From Streptomyces nigra (GTDB lineage: Bacteria > Actinomycetota > Actinomycetes > Streptomycetales > Streptomycetaceae), in contig NZ_CP029043.1 of assembly GCF_003074055.1 (NCBI RefSeq), positions 7,577,030-7,641,029 of the forward strand: a stretch of 64,000 nucleotides of DNA. Reading direction: 5' to 3'. The notes under the pieces were generated by a model. It saw only the letters and a program-made list of their open reading frames with translations, ran no database searches and was not told the origin of the DNA. Position 1 is the first letter of the stretch. The number at the start of each line of letters is the position of its first letter. A program made the position numbers and the translations under genes. Shown in pieces: positions 1 to 9,631 of the stretch.

Positions 1-79
1 CGTGGGGGGCGCACGCCCGCCCCCCACGACCGGTCGGCCGTACTTGCTGCGATCTGAGTGATCGTCACCTACAGCACGC

Positions 80-2728
80 TCACGGCGTGATGGTGACCGC
101 GTCGAACTGGTTGATCGCTGACTGGCTCACGTCATGGGACGTGGAGAAGATGCCGGCCTCCTGCTTGGCCGCGGCCGAGGGCAATGCCACGGGCTGCCCG
201 ATCGCGACGAAGTTGGTGCCATCGTAGGAGTACGAGGCGCCGAACGAGGTCCCGGACCGGGTGAGTTTCACCCAGACGGGGCGGAAGACGTCGACGGCCG
301 CTCGGGCGTCGGCGTCCAGATATCCGTCGCCGTCGGTGTCCCACTGGAACACGACGCCGTTGCGAGCGGTCACCGCGACGACGGCATACCCGGCGGACCG
401 TCCCGCCTGGGTCATGTCGTTGCGGACCACGACACCCGACTTGGCCCAGGGGTTGGCGTCGTTGACCGACACGACGCGGGTGGAGACGCTTGAGCCGGAG
501 GCCAAGGCACCGGCCCGGTAGACCGAACCGAACTGGTCGTCACGCTGACCGCCCGCACCCCATACGTCGGCGCCGGCCGCCGCGATCCCGAATCCGTCCC
601 CTCTCTGCCCGAAGTAGGAGCTGACAGCCGAACCACCGGCGGTGGCGAAGCCGGCTGCCACGGGTGCGTCGGCCTCGCATCCGCTGACGCCGAACTGGTT
701 GGCGTTGAGCGATGTCCGGTACCGCGGCGCGACCCCCGCCTGGCAGATGACCTCGCGTGCGCCTGCGGGCCAGTTGGCCCCGGAGACCTTGACGTTGTTG
801 ATCAGCTTGTTGTTGTGCGCCTCGGCGTTCGGCGTCGAGGCTCCACCGGAGTTGTACCAGTTGTTCTGGATGACGTTGTCGCTGGTGTTGTTGCGGAGGC
901 TGTATGCGTTGGTGAAGAGGAAGGATCCGCCCTGGACCACGTTGTTCTCATACGTCATCGAGCGCGAGCCCTCGTCGAGGTAGAGGCCGACTCCCGAGAT
1001 GTTGAACAGGTAGTTCTCGGCGACCACGGTTCCCGGGCTGGCGGAGAGATTGTAGATCGATCCGCCGTCGGCGAAACGGGCCTTCGTGTTGTGCACGAGG
1101 TTGCCCTCGACACGGTTGTTCTTGAGCGTGGTCGGTGTCGTGTAGAGCGTGTTCCACTTGTAGTAGCCGCGGTCGACGTAGTCGTTCGACCCTCCGGCGT
1201 CGTTGATGCCCCACCCGTAGCCGGTGTCGATGCCGTCGTAGGGGACGTTGGAGACCTCGTTGTGCAGGATGCGGGCGTCCGTGACGTAGGTGCTGAGGAT
1301 GCCGCTGTTGTCCTTGTAGTCCACCGCAACGCGGTTGATCGTGTTGTCGGAGATCAGGATGTCCCGGTTGGTCATTCTCGGATCGCCGGGGTGGTGCGCG
1401 TCGGGCAGTACGCCGCCGACCGCTATGCCGTGACCACTGTTCTCCGTGAACCGGTTGCCGACGACGTCGATGTCGCTCGCGCCCAGTCCGACACCGGTGC
1501 GTGTGGCGTTGGCGTCGTTCCCGATGCCCAGCGCGGACTGGCCCAGGTTGGTGAACGTGTTGCCGGTGAACGAGATGCGGCTGGCGGCGGATACCTGCAC
1601 GGCGGCGGGCTCCTGGTACCAGCTGGTGCGCGCTCGTTCGAACATCTCGCAGCCGCGCGAGCAGCTGGTGAAGGCGTCGGCGGGGCGGTACTTGTAGGCG
1701 CCCTTGATGAACAGGCCGTTCTGCTGGACCGCGTAGCCGTCGGTCGAGGGGCCGAGCCAGGAGGTCCCGGAGAACTGGATGCCGTCGAAGGCAAGACCGG
1801 TCACCGGCCTGTCGTACGTCCCGCCGATGCTGATCAGTGTCTCCAGGCGGGGAAGCTCGATGTCGAGCCGGTTGGGGTCGACTCCGTCCGCCGGCTTGTA
1901 GTAGAGCTTCCCGGCACCCGGATCCACGTACCACTGGCCGGCCTGGGTGAGGAACTTCAGCGAGTTGTCGAGGTACCAGCTCGGTCCGGCCAGGAACGAG
2001 TTCTGGACGGTGTCCCAGCCCCAGGTGTTGTTGTCCCACGCCGGCTGGGCCATCGTGATCTCGGTGCCGCTGATGCTCTGAACCGGCGAGTAGCGGTTCG
2101 TGAAGTCGCCGAGGGACTCGAACTCGATGCGCCCTTGGTCGGGGAGGGTGGCGAGGTAGTTCAGCGCCGGGTTCTTGATGGTGAGTCCGGTCGCGGTGGG
2201 AGTGACGTCCGTGTTGGCGAGGCGGATGGCGGCGCGAGGTGCGATCACGCCGTTCACGTAGAGCTGGCGGGTGTCGAGTCCGCGGGGGGTCTCCGCCTCC
2301 CAGATGCCGGGGCCCGCATCGGACTTGATCCAGCCGGTGACCTTCTTGGCGCCGGTGATGACGGGGTGGGCGTCCGGGGCGGCGGTCCAGTGGACGGTGT
2401 GGTCGCCGCCGCCGTCGCCGGGTCCGAACCGGAGGGGCTTGGAAAGGCGATAGGTGCCGTCGGCGAGCTGAACGCTCACGTCACCCCGCTTCGCCGCGGG
2501 GCGGGCGACGTGCTGGGCGCGCTCGAGTGAGCATGGCTGCGCCGGACTGCAGTGTCCGGAGTCCTTCCCGTTCGGCGCCGCGAAGTACACCGTCCGGGGC
2601 GCGGCCTGTGCCTGGAGGGGAATGAGCGCTGATGCGATGACGGCGCAGGTGCCGAGCGTCGCGAGGAGTCCCGCCCTGCGCCTCCATCGAGCGCTCACCG
2701 AGCGTGTCGAGTCTGACGTCGATGTCAT
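80..2728 (-). CDS. Secreted right-handed beta-helix glycosidase, GH141-like
   Basis: An 882-residue exported protein. The N-terminus has a twin-Arg-rich n-region, a hydrophobic stretch and an AQA-AP cleavage site near residue 42. Residues about 45-650 are N/G-rich repeats of the parallel beta-helix type (NTFTNLG, NRFTENSGHGI, NVVQGGSF); the last ~170 residues look like a beta-sandwich with the DTDGDG segment. The opening APNGKDSG...PC...RAQ is typical of GH141-like proteins, a family that includes alpha-L-fucosidase and xylanase activities. The start at 2728 has AGGAAG nine bases upstream; in-frame upstream starts lie inside the operator. It stands divergent from nothing nearby but shares the CATACGTATG operator with the sugar genes to the right, so I infer that it releases the sugar they import. 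Substrate is inferred, not shown. Confidence 0.75.
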   Translation of the reverse strand: MTSTSDSTRSVSARWRRRAGLLATLGTCAVIASALIPLQAQAAPRTVYFAAPNGKDSGHCSPAQPCSLERAQHVARPAAKRGDVSVQLADGTYRLSKPLRFGPGDGGGDHTVHWTAAPDAHPVITGAKKVTGWIKSDAGPGIWEAETPRGLDTRQLYVNGVIAPRAAIRLANTDVTPTATGLTIKNPALNYLATLPDQGRIEFESLGDFTNRYSPVQSISGTEITMAQPAWDNNTWGWDTVQNSFLAGPSWYLDNSLKFLTQAGQWYVDPGAGKLYYKPADGVDPNRLDIELPRLETLISIGGTYDRPVTGLAFDGIQFSGTSWLGPSTDGYAVQQNGLFIKGAYKYRPADAFTSCSRGCEMFERARTSWYQEPAAVQVSAASRISFTGNTFTNLGQSALGIGNDANATRTGVGLGASDIDVVGNRFTENSGHGIAVGGVLPDAHHPGDPRMTNRDILISDNTINRVAVDYKDNSGILSTYVTDARILHNEVSNVPYDGIDTGYGWGINDAGGSNDYVDRGYYKWNTLYTTPTTLKNNRVEGNLVHNTKARFADGGSIYNLSASPGTVVAENYLFNISGVGLYLDEGSRSMTYENNVVQGGSFLFTNAYSLRNNTSDNVIQNNWYNSGGASTPNAEAHNNKLINNVKVSGANWPAGAREVICQAGVAPRYRTSLNANQFGVSGCEADAPVAAGFATAGGSAVSSYFGQRGDGFGIAAAGADVWGAGGQRDDQFGSVYRAGALASGSSVSTRVVSVNDANPWAKSGVVVRNDMTQAGRSAGYAVVAVTARNGVVFQWDTDGDGYLDADARAAVDVFRPVWVKLTRSGTSFGASYSYDGTNFVAIGQPVALPSAAAKQEAGIFSTSHDVSQSAINQFDAVTITP

Positions 2729-2775
2729 GTTCGATCGCTTCCTGTGACTGGGGCCTTGAGGCCCGTCACAGGGGT

Positions 2776-2817
2776 AGCATACGTATGATGTTTGCGACAA
2801 GATTCGTACGATGTTTG
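2776..2817. promoter_or_regulatory. Operator pair upstream of the glycosidase gene
   Basis: A perfect GCATACGTATG followed by ATGTTTG (2777-2794) and a second weaker copy, TTCGTACGATGTTTG (2803-2817). The same CATACGTATG palindrome occurs before the aldo/keto reductase/MDR pair and at the start of the GntR gene; the importer promoter carries AATACGTATG. It is the likely site of the GntR/FadR protein encoded at 11997-12767. Confidence 0.75.
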
Positions 2818-2834
2818 CTTGAGGCCCCCGAGCT

Positions 2835-3884
2835 CTAGCTCATGCGAGCCGGGTCTGGAACGAGTCCCGTGACGTGCAGTTCCTCCCACAGGGCCTCCGG
2901 GATCACCGCCCGATACCGCGCGACATTGCTGCGCACGTGCTCGGCGGTGCGCATTCCCGTCACCACCGAGGTGACCGCGGGATGGCGCAGGGGGTACTGG
3001 ATGGCGGCGGCGGGAAGCTCGACGCCGTGCCGCTCGCAGACGGCGGCGATGCGGGCGGCGCGTTCGACGACGGACCGCGGAGCGGCCCCGTAGTCGTAGG
3101 ACGCCGAGGCGTCCACGGTCGCGGTGCTCAACAGGCCGGAGTTGTAGACCGCCGCGGCGACGACGCCGACGCCGCGCTCCTGGGCGGCGGACAGCAGGCA
3201 CTCCAGGGCCGATTGGTCGAGAAGGGTGAACCGCCCGGCGACCATGACCACATCGACGTCGGTCCGCCTCACGAACTCGGTCAGCATGGCCGCCTGGTTC
3301 ATGCCGGCGCCGATGGCGCCGACGACGCCCTGGTCCCGGAGTTCGGTCAGCGCGGTGATCCCGCTCGATGAGGCCTGCTCCCAGTGGTCGTCCGGATCGT
3401 GCAGGTAGGCGATGTCGAGCCGGTCGGTCCCGAGCCGTGCCAGCGACTCCTCCACGGAACGAAGGATCCCGTCACGGCTGAAGTCCCAGACCCGTCTCAT
3501 CGCCGCCGGAACGACGAACCCGTCGTCATCGAGGCGGTCGGCCGTGTCCGGGCTGTCGACGAGCAGACGCCCGACCTTCGAGGAGACGACCACACCTGGT
3601 CGAGGGGCTGCGCGCAGGGCGGCCCCGAGACGTCGTTCGGACAGCCCCAGGCCGTAGTGCGGCGCTGTGTCGAGGTAGCGGATCCCTTCCTCGGTCGCGG
3701 TTCTGACGGCACGACACGAGTCGGCGTCGGTCGTCTCGGTGAACAGATTGCCGAACTGGGCTGCTCCCAGGCCCAGTTCGGTGAGCCGGTGCCCGGTGCG
3801 CAGACTCCGGACGGGCAGCGTCTTTTCCATGGGCGCGTGGTCGCGCGGCGGTTGCTTGCTGGTCACGAGGTCGAGTTCTACCAT
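2835..3884 (-). CDS. Aldo/keto reductase, D-threo-aldose/L-fucose dehydrogenase type
   Basis: NAD(P)-dependent oxidation of an aldose at C1 to the lactone is the expected reaction. The catalytic features are visible: Asp and Tyr in YLDTAPHYG, Lys in SSKVGRLL, His in AYLHDPD. The GLGAAQFGNL opening and ALRAAPRPGVVVSSKVGR resemble the group containing bacterial fucose dehydrogenase and plant L-galactose dehydrogenase. The start is uncertain: the ATG at 3884 lies directly beside the operator and would give a leaderless message, while the ATG at 3830 better matches the family N-terminus; neither has a good ribosome binding site. Divergent from the MDR gene across one operator. Confidence 0.8.
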   Translation of the reverse strand: MVELDLVTSKQPPRDHAPMEKTLPVRSLRTGHRLTELGLGAAQFGNLFTETTDADSCRAVRTATEEGIRYLDTAPHYGLGLSERRLGAALRAAPRPGVVVSSKVGRLLVDSPDTADRLDDDGFVVPAAMRRVWDFSRDGILRSVEESLARLGTDRLDIAYLHDPDDHWEQASSSGITALTELRDQGVVGAIGAGMNQAAMLTEFVRRTDVDVVMVAGRFTLLDQSALECLLSAAQERGVGVVAAAVYNSGLLSTATVDASASYDYGAAPRSVVERAARIAAVCERHGVELPAAAIQYPLRHPAVTSVVTGMRTAEHVRSNVARYRAVIPEALWEELHVTGLVPDPARMS

Positions 3885-3888
3885 GACA

Positions 3889-3911
3889 GCATACGTATGA
3901 TGTTTCATGTT
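3889..3911. promoter_or_regulatory. Operator between divergent dehydrogenase genes
   Basis: GCATACGTATGATGTTTC, almost identical to the copy at 2777. Its position between the aldo/keto reductase and MDR genes would allow one regulator to control both directions. Confidence 0.75.
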
Positions 3912-3972
3912 AGGGTGCGTCACCTCCGTGGGCCGGCGCGGCCTGCGACGTGGCGGGAGGGAGTCGATCGGT

Positions 3973-4992
3973 ATGTTGGCGGCGAGCTATGCGGGCGCCC
4001 GAAGAATGACGATCGAGGAGCGGGAACCGGTCGAGCCGAGCCCGGGGGAGGTGCGCATAGCCGTTGCCTACGTCGGAATCTGCGGCACGGACCTTCACGT
4101 GTTCCACGGGGACATGGACGCTCGGGTCAGCAGGCCGGCGCCGATCGGACACGAGATGTCGGGCACGATCGTCGCCCTCGGCGCCGGCGTGGAGGGCTGG
4201 GCGGTGGGCGATGCGGTGACCGTCATGCCACTGGCCTGGGACGGCACCTGCCCGGCCTGCCGTGCGGGGAACGAGCACGTCTGCCAGAACCTGGACTTCA
4301 TCGGCATCGACAGCCCGGGAGCCCTTCAGGAGTACTGGAACGTGCCGGTGTCGACACTCGTACGGCTGCCCTCGGACATCTCGCTGCGTGATGCCGCGCT
4401 GGTGGAGCCCTTGGCGGTGGCCGTTCACGACGTACGACGCTCCGGGCTCGCCGCAGGCGACAAGGCGGTCGTCATCGGTGCGGGCCCGATCGGCGTGCTG
4501 ATCGCGTTCGTCGCCGCTGCGTTCGGCGCCGAGGTCGTGGTCGCCGAGGTGGACGCGACCCGGCGGGCCGCCGCCGAGAAGATGGGACTGACGACGCTGG
4601 ACGCGTCGTCGGTCGACCAGGTCGCCTGGGTGGAGGAGTGGACGGACGGCGCCGGAGCGGACATCGTGTTCGAAGTCTCCGGTTCGGCCGCCGCCGTGCT
4701 CGGCGCCACCAGCCTGGCGAAGGTCCGCGGCACGCTCGTGGTGGTGGCCATCCACGCGCAACCCCGGCCGATCGACCTGCACCGCGTGTTCTGGCGGGAA
4801 CTGACGTTGCTCGGTGCCCGGGTCTACCAGCGCCACGACTTCGAGCGCGCCATCGAGCTCTTGACCGAGGGAGTCGTCCCGGCCGACCGGCTCATCACGG
4901 GCGTCGTGCCCCTGAGAGAGGTCGAATCGGCCTTCGGCCTCCTCGAGACCGGGCGGGCGATGAAGCTGCTCGTCGAGGTGGGCGCGTCATGA
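3973..4992 (+). CDS. Zinc-type medium-chain dehydrogenase
   Basis: A 339-residue MDR enzyme. It carries the catalytic-zinc Cys in VGICGTD, GHEMSG for the His/Glu pair, and a Rossmann motif GAGPIGVL. The structural-zinc lobe reads W-D-G-T-C-P-A-C-R-A-G-N-E-H-V-C, so three of the usual four cysteines are present and the first is replaced by Asp. The start at 3973 has GGGAGGGAG upstream. It overlaps the next gene by ATGA. In this cluster it probably oxidises a hydroxyl of a sugar acid or of lactaldehyde; the sequence alone does not settle the substrate (threonine- and sorbitol-dehydrogenase-like enzymes look similar). Confidence 0.8.
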   Translation: MLAASYAGARRMTIEEREPVEPSPGEVRIAVAYVGICGTDLHVFHGDMDARVSRPAPIGHEMSGTIVALGAGVEGWAVGDAVTVMPLAWDGTCPACRAGNEHVCQNLDFIGIDSPGALQEYWNVPVSTLVRLPSDISLRDAALVEPLAVAVHDVRRSGLAAGDKAVVIGAGPIGVLIAFVAAAFGAEVVVAEVDATRRAAAEKMGLTTLDASSVDQVAWVEEWTDGAGADIVFEVSGSAAAVLGATSLAKVRGTLVVVAIHAQPRPIDLHRVFWRELTLLGARVYQRHDFERAIELLTEGVVPADRLITGVVPLREVESAFGLLETGRAMKLLVEVGAS

Positions 4993-5750
4993 ACCCGTAC
5001 GACCTGACCGGGCGCCTGGCCGTCGTGACGGGGGCCAAGCGCGGAATCGGGTTCGCCGTCGCCGAGGCTCTCGCCGCCGCGGGCGCCGACATCGTGGGAG
5101 TCTCCGCCACCCTCGATCCGGCCTCATCGGCGATCGGCGACCGGGTGCGCCGGCTCGGCCGTGAGTTCACCGGGCACCGTGTCGACTTCGCGGACCGGCG
5201 TCAGGTGACCCGCTTCGCAGAGGAACTCGCGGCAGGCGAGCGCCCGGTGGACATCCTGATCAACAACGCCGGGACCATCCGCCGTGCTCCCGCGGCCGAG
5301 CATCCCCTGGAATGGTTCGACGAAGTGCTCGAAGTCGATCTCATGAGCACCTTCGTACTCAGCCAGGCCCTGGGGCGGCGGATGCTGGAGGCGCAGCACG
5401 GGCGGATCGTCTTCACCGCCTCCCTGCTCTCGTTCCAGGGCGGGATCAACGTGCCGGGCTATGCGGCCGCCAAGTCCGGCGTGGCGGGACTGGTACGGGC
5501 GCTGTCGAACGAGTGGGCGGGGCGCGGTGTGACCGTCAACGGCATCGCCCCGGGTTACATCGCGACCGACAACACCCAGGCGCTTCAGGACGATCCGGAG
5601 CGGTCCCGTGCGATCCTCGAGCGGATCCCGGCAGGGCGGTGGGGGACGGCGGAGGACATCGCCGGTGCCGCCGTCTTCCTGGCGTCGGATGCCGCGCGCT
5701 ACGTCTCCGGCGCGATCCTGCCGGTCGACGGTGGCTGGCTCGGCCGATGA
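4989..5750 (+). CDS. Short-chain dehydrogenase, KduD / keto-deoxy-sugar-acid type
   Basis: A 253-residue classical SDR: cofactor motif TGAKRGIG near residue 16, NNAGT, active-site Ser in TASLLS, YAAAK, and the C-terminal VDGGWLGR. The YDLTGRLAVVTG start and IAPGYIATDNT segment match 2-deoxy-D-gluconate 3-dehydrogenase/KduD-like proteins and 2-keto-3-deoxy-L-fuconate dehydrogenases. The ATG overlaps the MDR stop (ATGA), so the two are translationally coupled. I infer a role after the dehydratase encoded at 9663, oxidising 2-keto-3-deoxy acid. Confidence 0.85.
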   Translation: MNPYDLTGRLAVVTGAKRGIGFAVAEALAAAGADIVGVSATLDPASSAIGDRVRRLGREFTGHRVDFADRRQVTRFAEELAAGERPVDILINNAGTIRRAPAAEHPLEWFDEVLEVDLMSTFVLSQALGRRMLEAQHGRIVFTASLLSFQGGINVPGYAAAKSGVAGLVRALSNEWAGRGVTVNGIAPGYIATDNTQALQDDPERSRAILERIPAGRWGTAEDIAGAAVFLASDAARYVSGAILPVDGGWLGR

Positions 5751-5862
5751 GGCACTGAACCAGGGGAGTGCGGTCCCCCTGGGCCGAGGGGCCGTCGGCC
5801 TGCGGGCCGTGGCGGACGTCGGCGCCCACGCAGTGCGAGGCGGACCGTTGCCGCCTTCGTCC

Positions 5863-5901
5863 GGCAGCCACGGCCGTGGCCGTGTCCGGGCCGTGGCTGC
5901 C
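5863..5901 (+). terminator. Hairpin after the dehydrogenase pair
   Basis: Perfect 13-bp inverted repeat GGCAGCCACGGCC / GGCCGTGGCTGCC with a 13-base loop, 113 bases past the stop codon. There is no T-run, as is common in Streptomyces. Confidence 0.55.
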
Positions 5902-6326
5902 GCACCGGCGGGCGCGCCTCCCGCAGTCGGTGCCGCGGACGTGCGGGAGTCATCCGTCCCCGAAAGAGCGGCGCTCCGCCCGTGGAGGAGTGGTGCCGGC
6001 CTGAACGACCGTGTGCGCCCACTCACCCCTGCCGGCTGACCGACGGGCGCCGCCCACGGCGAGCGGCCGCTCCCTCTGCCCTGTGACCGGCCGGCACCGT
6101 CGACGGCGAACGGCCACGGCTCACTCCCCGTCGGTCATGAGCGGCTCGACCTCGCGCGGGCGGGCCGGAGTTGGGCGCTTCCTGATCGTGGGTCGGCTTC
6201 AGCGGCCCTGCGTCGCCTTCAGCCGCTTTTGGTCACCGAAAGGCAACTGCCCTCCTGCCCTCAGCCGATGGCGATCACCGGGCCGCGCCGACCACAGAAC
6301 CTCGCAGAAGACGTACCAGGCTCGTG
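5902..6326. other. Intergenic stretch before the importer operon
   Basis: About 425 bases with no convincing gene. Open frames here lack family resemblance. The only signal I see is the operator immediately downstream. Confidence 0.5.
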
Positions 6327-6345
6327 ACAAACATAATACGTATGC
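6327..6345. promoter_or_regulatory. Operator upstream of the ABC importer operon
   Basis: ACAAACATAATACGTATGCT, the reverse-orientation form of the motif at 2777, with one change in the palindrome (AATACGTATG). It lies about 55 bases before the binding-protein start. Confidence 0.75.
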
Positions 6346-6400
6346 TCTACAGTCCTCGGCGCGGAGTCGTCAACGAAGTCGACAGGACAAGGGACATCTC

Positions 6401-7771
6401 ATGGTCGGAATCCACACCGGGGCGCGTTCACGCTGCAGAGCGTCGACCGTCGCCGTGATGGGCGCGGCAACGGCCCTCCTCGCCCTAGCTGGTTGCGGCA
6501 GCGGAGGAAGCGCGGCGAACGGGAAGTACGGCTTTCCCGAGGCCGAGCAGGAGACATCCTCGACGATCACCGTCTGGGTGGACGCGGACCGACAGGCCGC
6601 CGCGAAGGCGTTCCAGGCGGCGAACCCCGACACGAAGATCAAGGTCGTCACCTATGACGGGTCGGCCAACGGGTCCAACTCCTTCCGGACGAAGATGCAG
6701 CTCTTCGATCGCGCCGGGAGTGGCTGGCCGGATGTCGTCTTCTCCAGTCAGAACAACGACGCCGCGTGGGCCAGTCAGAAGAGCGGTGGCAAGCAGGCGT
6801 TCGCGGCCGTGCTCGACAAGGGCCTGGTGCCGAAGGAGACGCTCGGCGATTTCACCGAGGGCTCGCTCGACCCCTGCACGGTGGACGGCCGCGTGTACTG
6901 CCTGCGCAACGACCTCGCCCAGGCGGTGCTCTGGTACAACAAGCCCCTGCTGGAGAAGTTCGGCTACGCCCTCCCGACCACGTGGGAGGAGTACCAGGCG
7001 CTCGGTGAGAAGGTCGCCGAGGAGCACCCCGGCTACATCGTCGGGACCGCCGGCGACGCCTGGACGCCCGAGGTCTACATGTGGGCGAGCAAGTGCCAGG
7101 CCAACGACGTGACCGGCCCCAAGTCCGTCACCGTGAACACCGCTTCGGCCGAATGCAAGCGTGCGGCATCGATGCTGGACACGCTCCGCGACAAGGGGAC
7201 CGTGCCGGTGGTCAGCGTGTTCACCCCTGAGTTCTTGAAGAAGTACTCCGGCAAGGTGCTGATGATGCCCGGGCCGGCGTGGTACGCCGGTGCGATATTC
7301 CACAACCCTGAGTCGCTCGACGTTCCGGCCGGACAGCTCGGCGTCGCCGCGCCGTTGACATGGAAGGGCGAGAACGAGGCCGTGACCGGGAACGTGGGCG
7401 GCGGAACCTGGTTCGTCTCCAGCCATTCGAAGAACCTGAAGGCTGCCCAGAAGTTCGTCCGGTTCGTCACCACCGCCGACGAGTATCAGGTCGACGCCGC
7501 ACCGGGTTACCCGGCGTACGCCCCCGCCGCCGAGAAGTGGATCGCCAAGCAGGAGGCGAGCAAGTACTACGCCACCTCGCTGCAGCCGGTGGTCACCGCC
7601 GCGTCCCGGGTCTGGGGTGGCTGGGGCTACCCCACGTTCAGCCAGGAGGCGATCTGGGCGAAGACGATCACCCCGGGCATCACCGGCGGCAAGTCGATCG
7701 TGGACCTGCTCCCGACGTGGCAGACGGCGATCGAGAACCAGGCCAAGGTCAACGGATACGTGGTGAAGTGA
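6401..7771 (+). CDS. CUT1-type sugar-binding lipoprotein
   Basis: A 456-residue extracytoplasmic solute-binding protein, family 1. The signal peptide ends in the lipobox LAGC with Cys32, followed by a Gly/Ser linker and TITVWVDADRQAA. The ATG at 6401 has AAGGGA seven bases upstream. It begins an operon with two permeases one base and four bases apart; no ATPase is encoded, which fits the shared MsiK ATPase of Streptomyces CUT1 systems. Ligand is inferred from the neighbouring enzymes to be a deoxy sugar or oligosaccharide. Confidence 0.9.
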   Translation: MVGIHTGARSRCRASTVAVMGAATALLALAGCGSGGSAANGKYGFPEAEQETSSTITVWVDADRQAAAKAFQAANPDTKIKVVTYDGSANGSNSFRTKMQLFDRAGSGWPDVVFSSQNNDAAWASQKSGGKQAFAAVLDKGLVPKETLGDFTEGSLDPCTVDGRVYCLRNDLAQAVLWYNKPLLEKFGYALPTTWEEYQALGEKVAEEHPGYIVGTAGDAWTPEVYMWASKCQANDVTGPKSVTVNTASAECKRAASMLDTLRDKGTVPVVSVFTPEFLKKYSGKVLMMPGPAWYAGAIFHNPESLDVPAGQLGVAAPLTWKGENEAVTGNVGGGTWFVSSHSKNLKAAQKFVRFVTTADEYQVDAAPGYPAYAPAAEKWIAKQEASKYYATSLQPVVTAASRVWGGWGYPTFSQEAIWAKTITPGITGGKSIVDLLPTWQTAIENQAKVNGYVVK

Positions 7772-7772
7772 G

Positions 7773-8726
7773 ATGACCCTCGCTCCATCGAGTGACCGTG
7801 CGACCACCGACGCCTCGGAGGGCCGGCGGTCGCGCCGGGGCGTCGGCAGTCCGGCCCGTCGCGCCGTCGCCCGCAGTCCGATCGGCTATCTCTTCGTCAC
7901 GCCCTACGCGTTGCTCACGATCGCCTTCGGGATCGTTCCCTCGCTCTACGCGGTGCAGCTGGCCTTCACCGACGCCGACGGTGGATTCGCGGGGTTGGAG
8001 AACTTCACCAAGGTCATCGACGACTTCCGGTTCTGGCCGGCTGTGCTGCACGTGACCATCTATCTCGTCATCTGGCTCCTCGCTCTGGTCTTCTTCGTCG
8101 TCGGCCTGGCGTTGATGGTCCATGCCGTCGGCGTCCGATGGGTGAGCACGACCCTTCGCTTCGTCTACTACCTGCCCGGCGCGCTGGCGGGGGCCTCCAG
8201 CGTCCTGTTGTGGCTCTTCGTCCTCGACCCGACCGCGAGCCCGGTCAGCGGTCTGCTCGGTGCGATGGGACTCGACAGCTTCGTGCAGGTGATCCAACCG
8301 GGCCATCTTCCGGCCATCTTCGCCATCATCGCGTTCTGGACCGGGGCCGGCGGGTGGATCATCATCATGTACGGCGCCCTCAACAACATCAGCACCGAGG
8401 TGATCGAGGCCGCCCGCATCGACGGAGCCAACGCCGTTCAGATCGCGTTGCGCATCCAGCTTCCGATGCTGCGCAAGTGGGTCGCGTACATGGGCGTCAT
8501 GTCGCTCGCGGCCGGCACCCAGCTGTTCGTCGAACCACAGCTGCTCAGCCAGGCGAGCAACGCGGTGGTGCCCAACGACTACTCGCTCAACCAACTGGCC
8601 TATCAGTACGCGTTCCAGCAGAACGACTTCAACGGCGCGGCCGCGATCTCGTTGATCTTGCTGGTCGTCGCACTTCTGCTGTCCTGGGTGTTCGTGACCC
8701 GTGGCGGCCTGTTCGAGAAGGAATGA
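7773..8726 (+). CDS. ABC sugar importer permease, MalF-like
   Basis: A 317-residue inner-membrane protein with about six TM segments starting at YLFVTPYALLTIAFG. The ATPase-contact (EAA) loop reads EVIEAARIDGANAVQ. It begins one base after the lipoprotein stop and overlaps the next permease by ATGA. Confidence 0.9.
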   Translation: MTLAPSSDRATTDASEGRRSRRGVGSPARRAVARSPIGYLFVTPYALLTIAFGIVPSLYAVQLAFTDADGGFAGLENFTKVIDDFRFWPAVLHVTIYLVIWLLALVFFVVGLALMVHAVGVRWVSTTLRFVYYLPGALAGASSVLLWLFVLDPTASPVSGLLGAMGLDSFVQVIQPGHLPAIFAIIAFWTGAGGWIIIMYGALNNISTEVIEAARIDGANAVQIALRIQLPMLRKWVAYMGVMSLAAGTQLFVEPQLLSQASNAVVPNDYSLNQLAYQYAFQQNDFNGAAAISLILLVVALLLSWVFVTRGGLFEKE

Positions 8727-9631
8727 CCATGGCAGCACTCTCCACCGAACGGCGTCGGTCGAGTCTGAGCGGTTGGAGCGGGCGCTCCATCATCGGCGTC
8801 CTGCTCGTCGTCTTCATTCTGTTCTTCGCCGTCCCGATCGTCTGGCTGCTTCTGGCCGTCACGAAGTCTTCGAAAGCGCTCGTCGTCGACCACCCGTTCT
8901 CTCCCGGGTCCTGGTCGGCCTTCGCCGCGAACTGGCACCAGCTGTTCGACTTCCAGGACGGCGCGGTGACGACGTGGATCGGGAACTCCGCGCTGTACGC
9001 GATCGGGGCTCTGGTGATCACGCTCCTGGTCAGCATCCCAGCCGGCTACGCACTCGCCCTCACGGAGTTCAAGCTCCGGCAGGCGCTGCTCGTGCTGACA
9101 CTCGTCGTCATGCTGATCCCGAGCACCGCCCTGGTGCTGCCCATCTTCCTCGAACTGAACAGTGTCGGTCTCATCGGCAGCCCGCTGTCGGTGATCCTGC
9201 CCATGTCGTTCTTCCCGTTCGGCGTCTACCTCACCTATATCTACTTCTCGACGAGCATCCCCCGGGACATCCTCGCCGCCGCCCGCATCGACGGCTGCAC
9301 CGGCTTCCAGGTCTTCACCCGCGTCGCCCTGCCGCTGGCCGCCCCCATCGTCGCGCTGGTGGCGTTCTTCAGCTTCGTGCAGAACTGGAACAACTTCTTC
9401 CTCCCGTTCGTGATGCTCCCCTCCAGCGACGGCTACCCGATCCAGGTCGGGCTCACCTCGCTCCTGGCCGCCACCCCGGCCTTCAACCCCAGCTCCGCGG
9501 GATCCGACTCCGTCCAACTGCCCACCTTGGCGCTGGGGACGATCGTGTCGATCCTGCCCGTCCTGATCGTCTTCCTGTTCTCCCAGCGATTCCTGGTCGC
9601 GGGCATGACAGCCGGAGGAACCAAGGAATGA
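8723..9631 (+). CDS. ABC sugar importer permease, MalG-like
   Basis: Second permease, about 302 residues with six TM segments and the EAA loop ILAAARIDGCTGFQVF. The ATG at 8723 overlaps the previous stop; an alternative ATG lies two codons on. The C-terminus QRFLVAGMTAGGTKE is typical of the family. Confidence 0.9.
   Translation: MTMAALSTERRRSSLSGWSGRSIIGVLLVVFILFFAVPIVWLLLAVTKSSKALVVDHPFSPGSWSAFAANWHQLFDFQDGAVTTWIGNSALYAIGALVITLLVSIPAGYALALTEFKLRQALLVLTLVVMLIPSTALVLPIFLELNSVGLIGSPLSVILPMSFFPFGVYLTYIYFSTSIPRDILAAARIDGCTGFQVFTRVALPLAAPIVALVAFFSFVQNWNNFFLPFVMLPSSDGYPIQVGLTSLLAATPAFNPSSAGSDSVQLPTLALGTIVSILPVLIVFLFSQRFLVAGMTAGGTKE

Noticed and set aside
815..2530. A 571-codon plus-strand frame opposite the beta-helix gene
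   Set aside because: Val/Arg/Gly-rich antisense shadow of the secreted glycosidase; no start context or domain.
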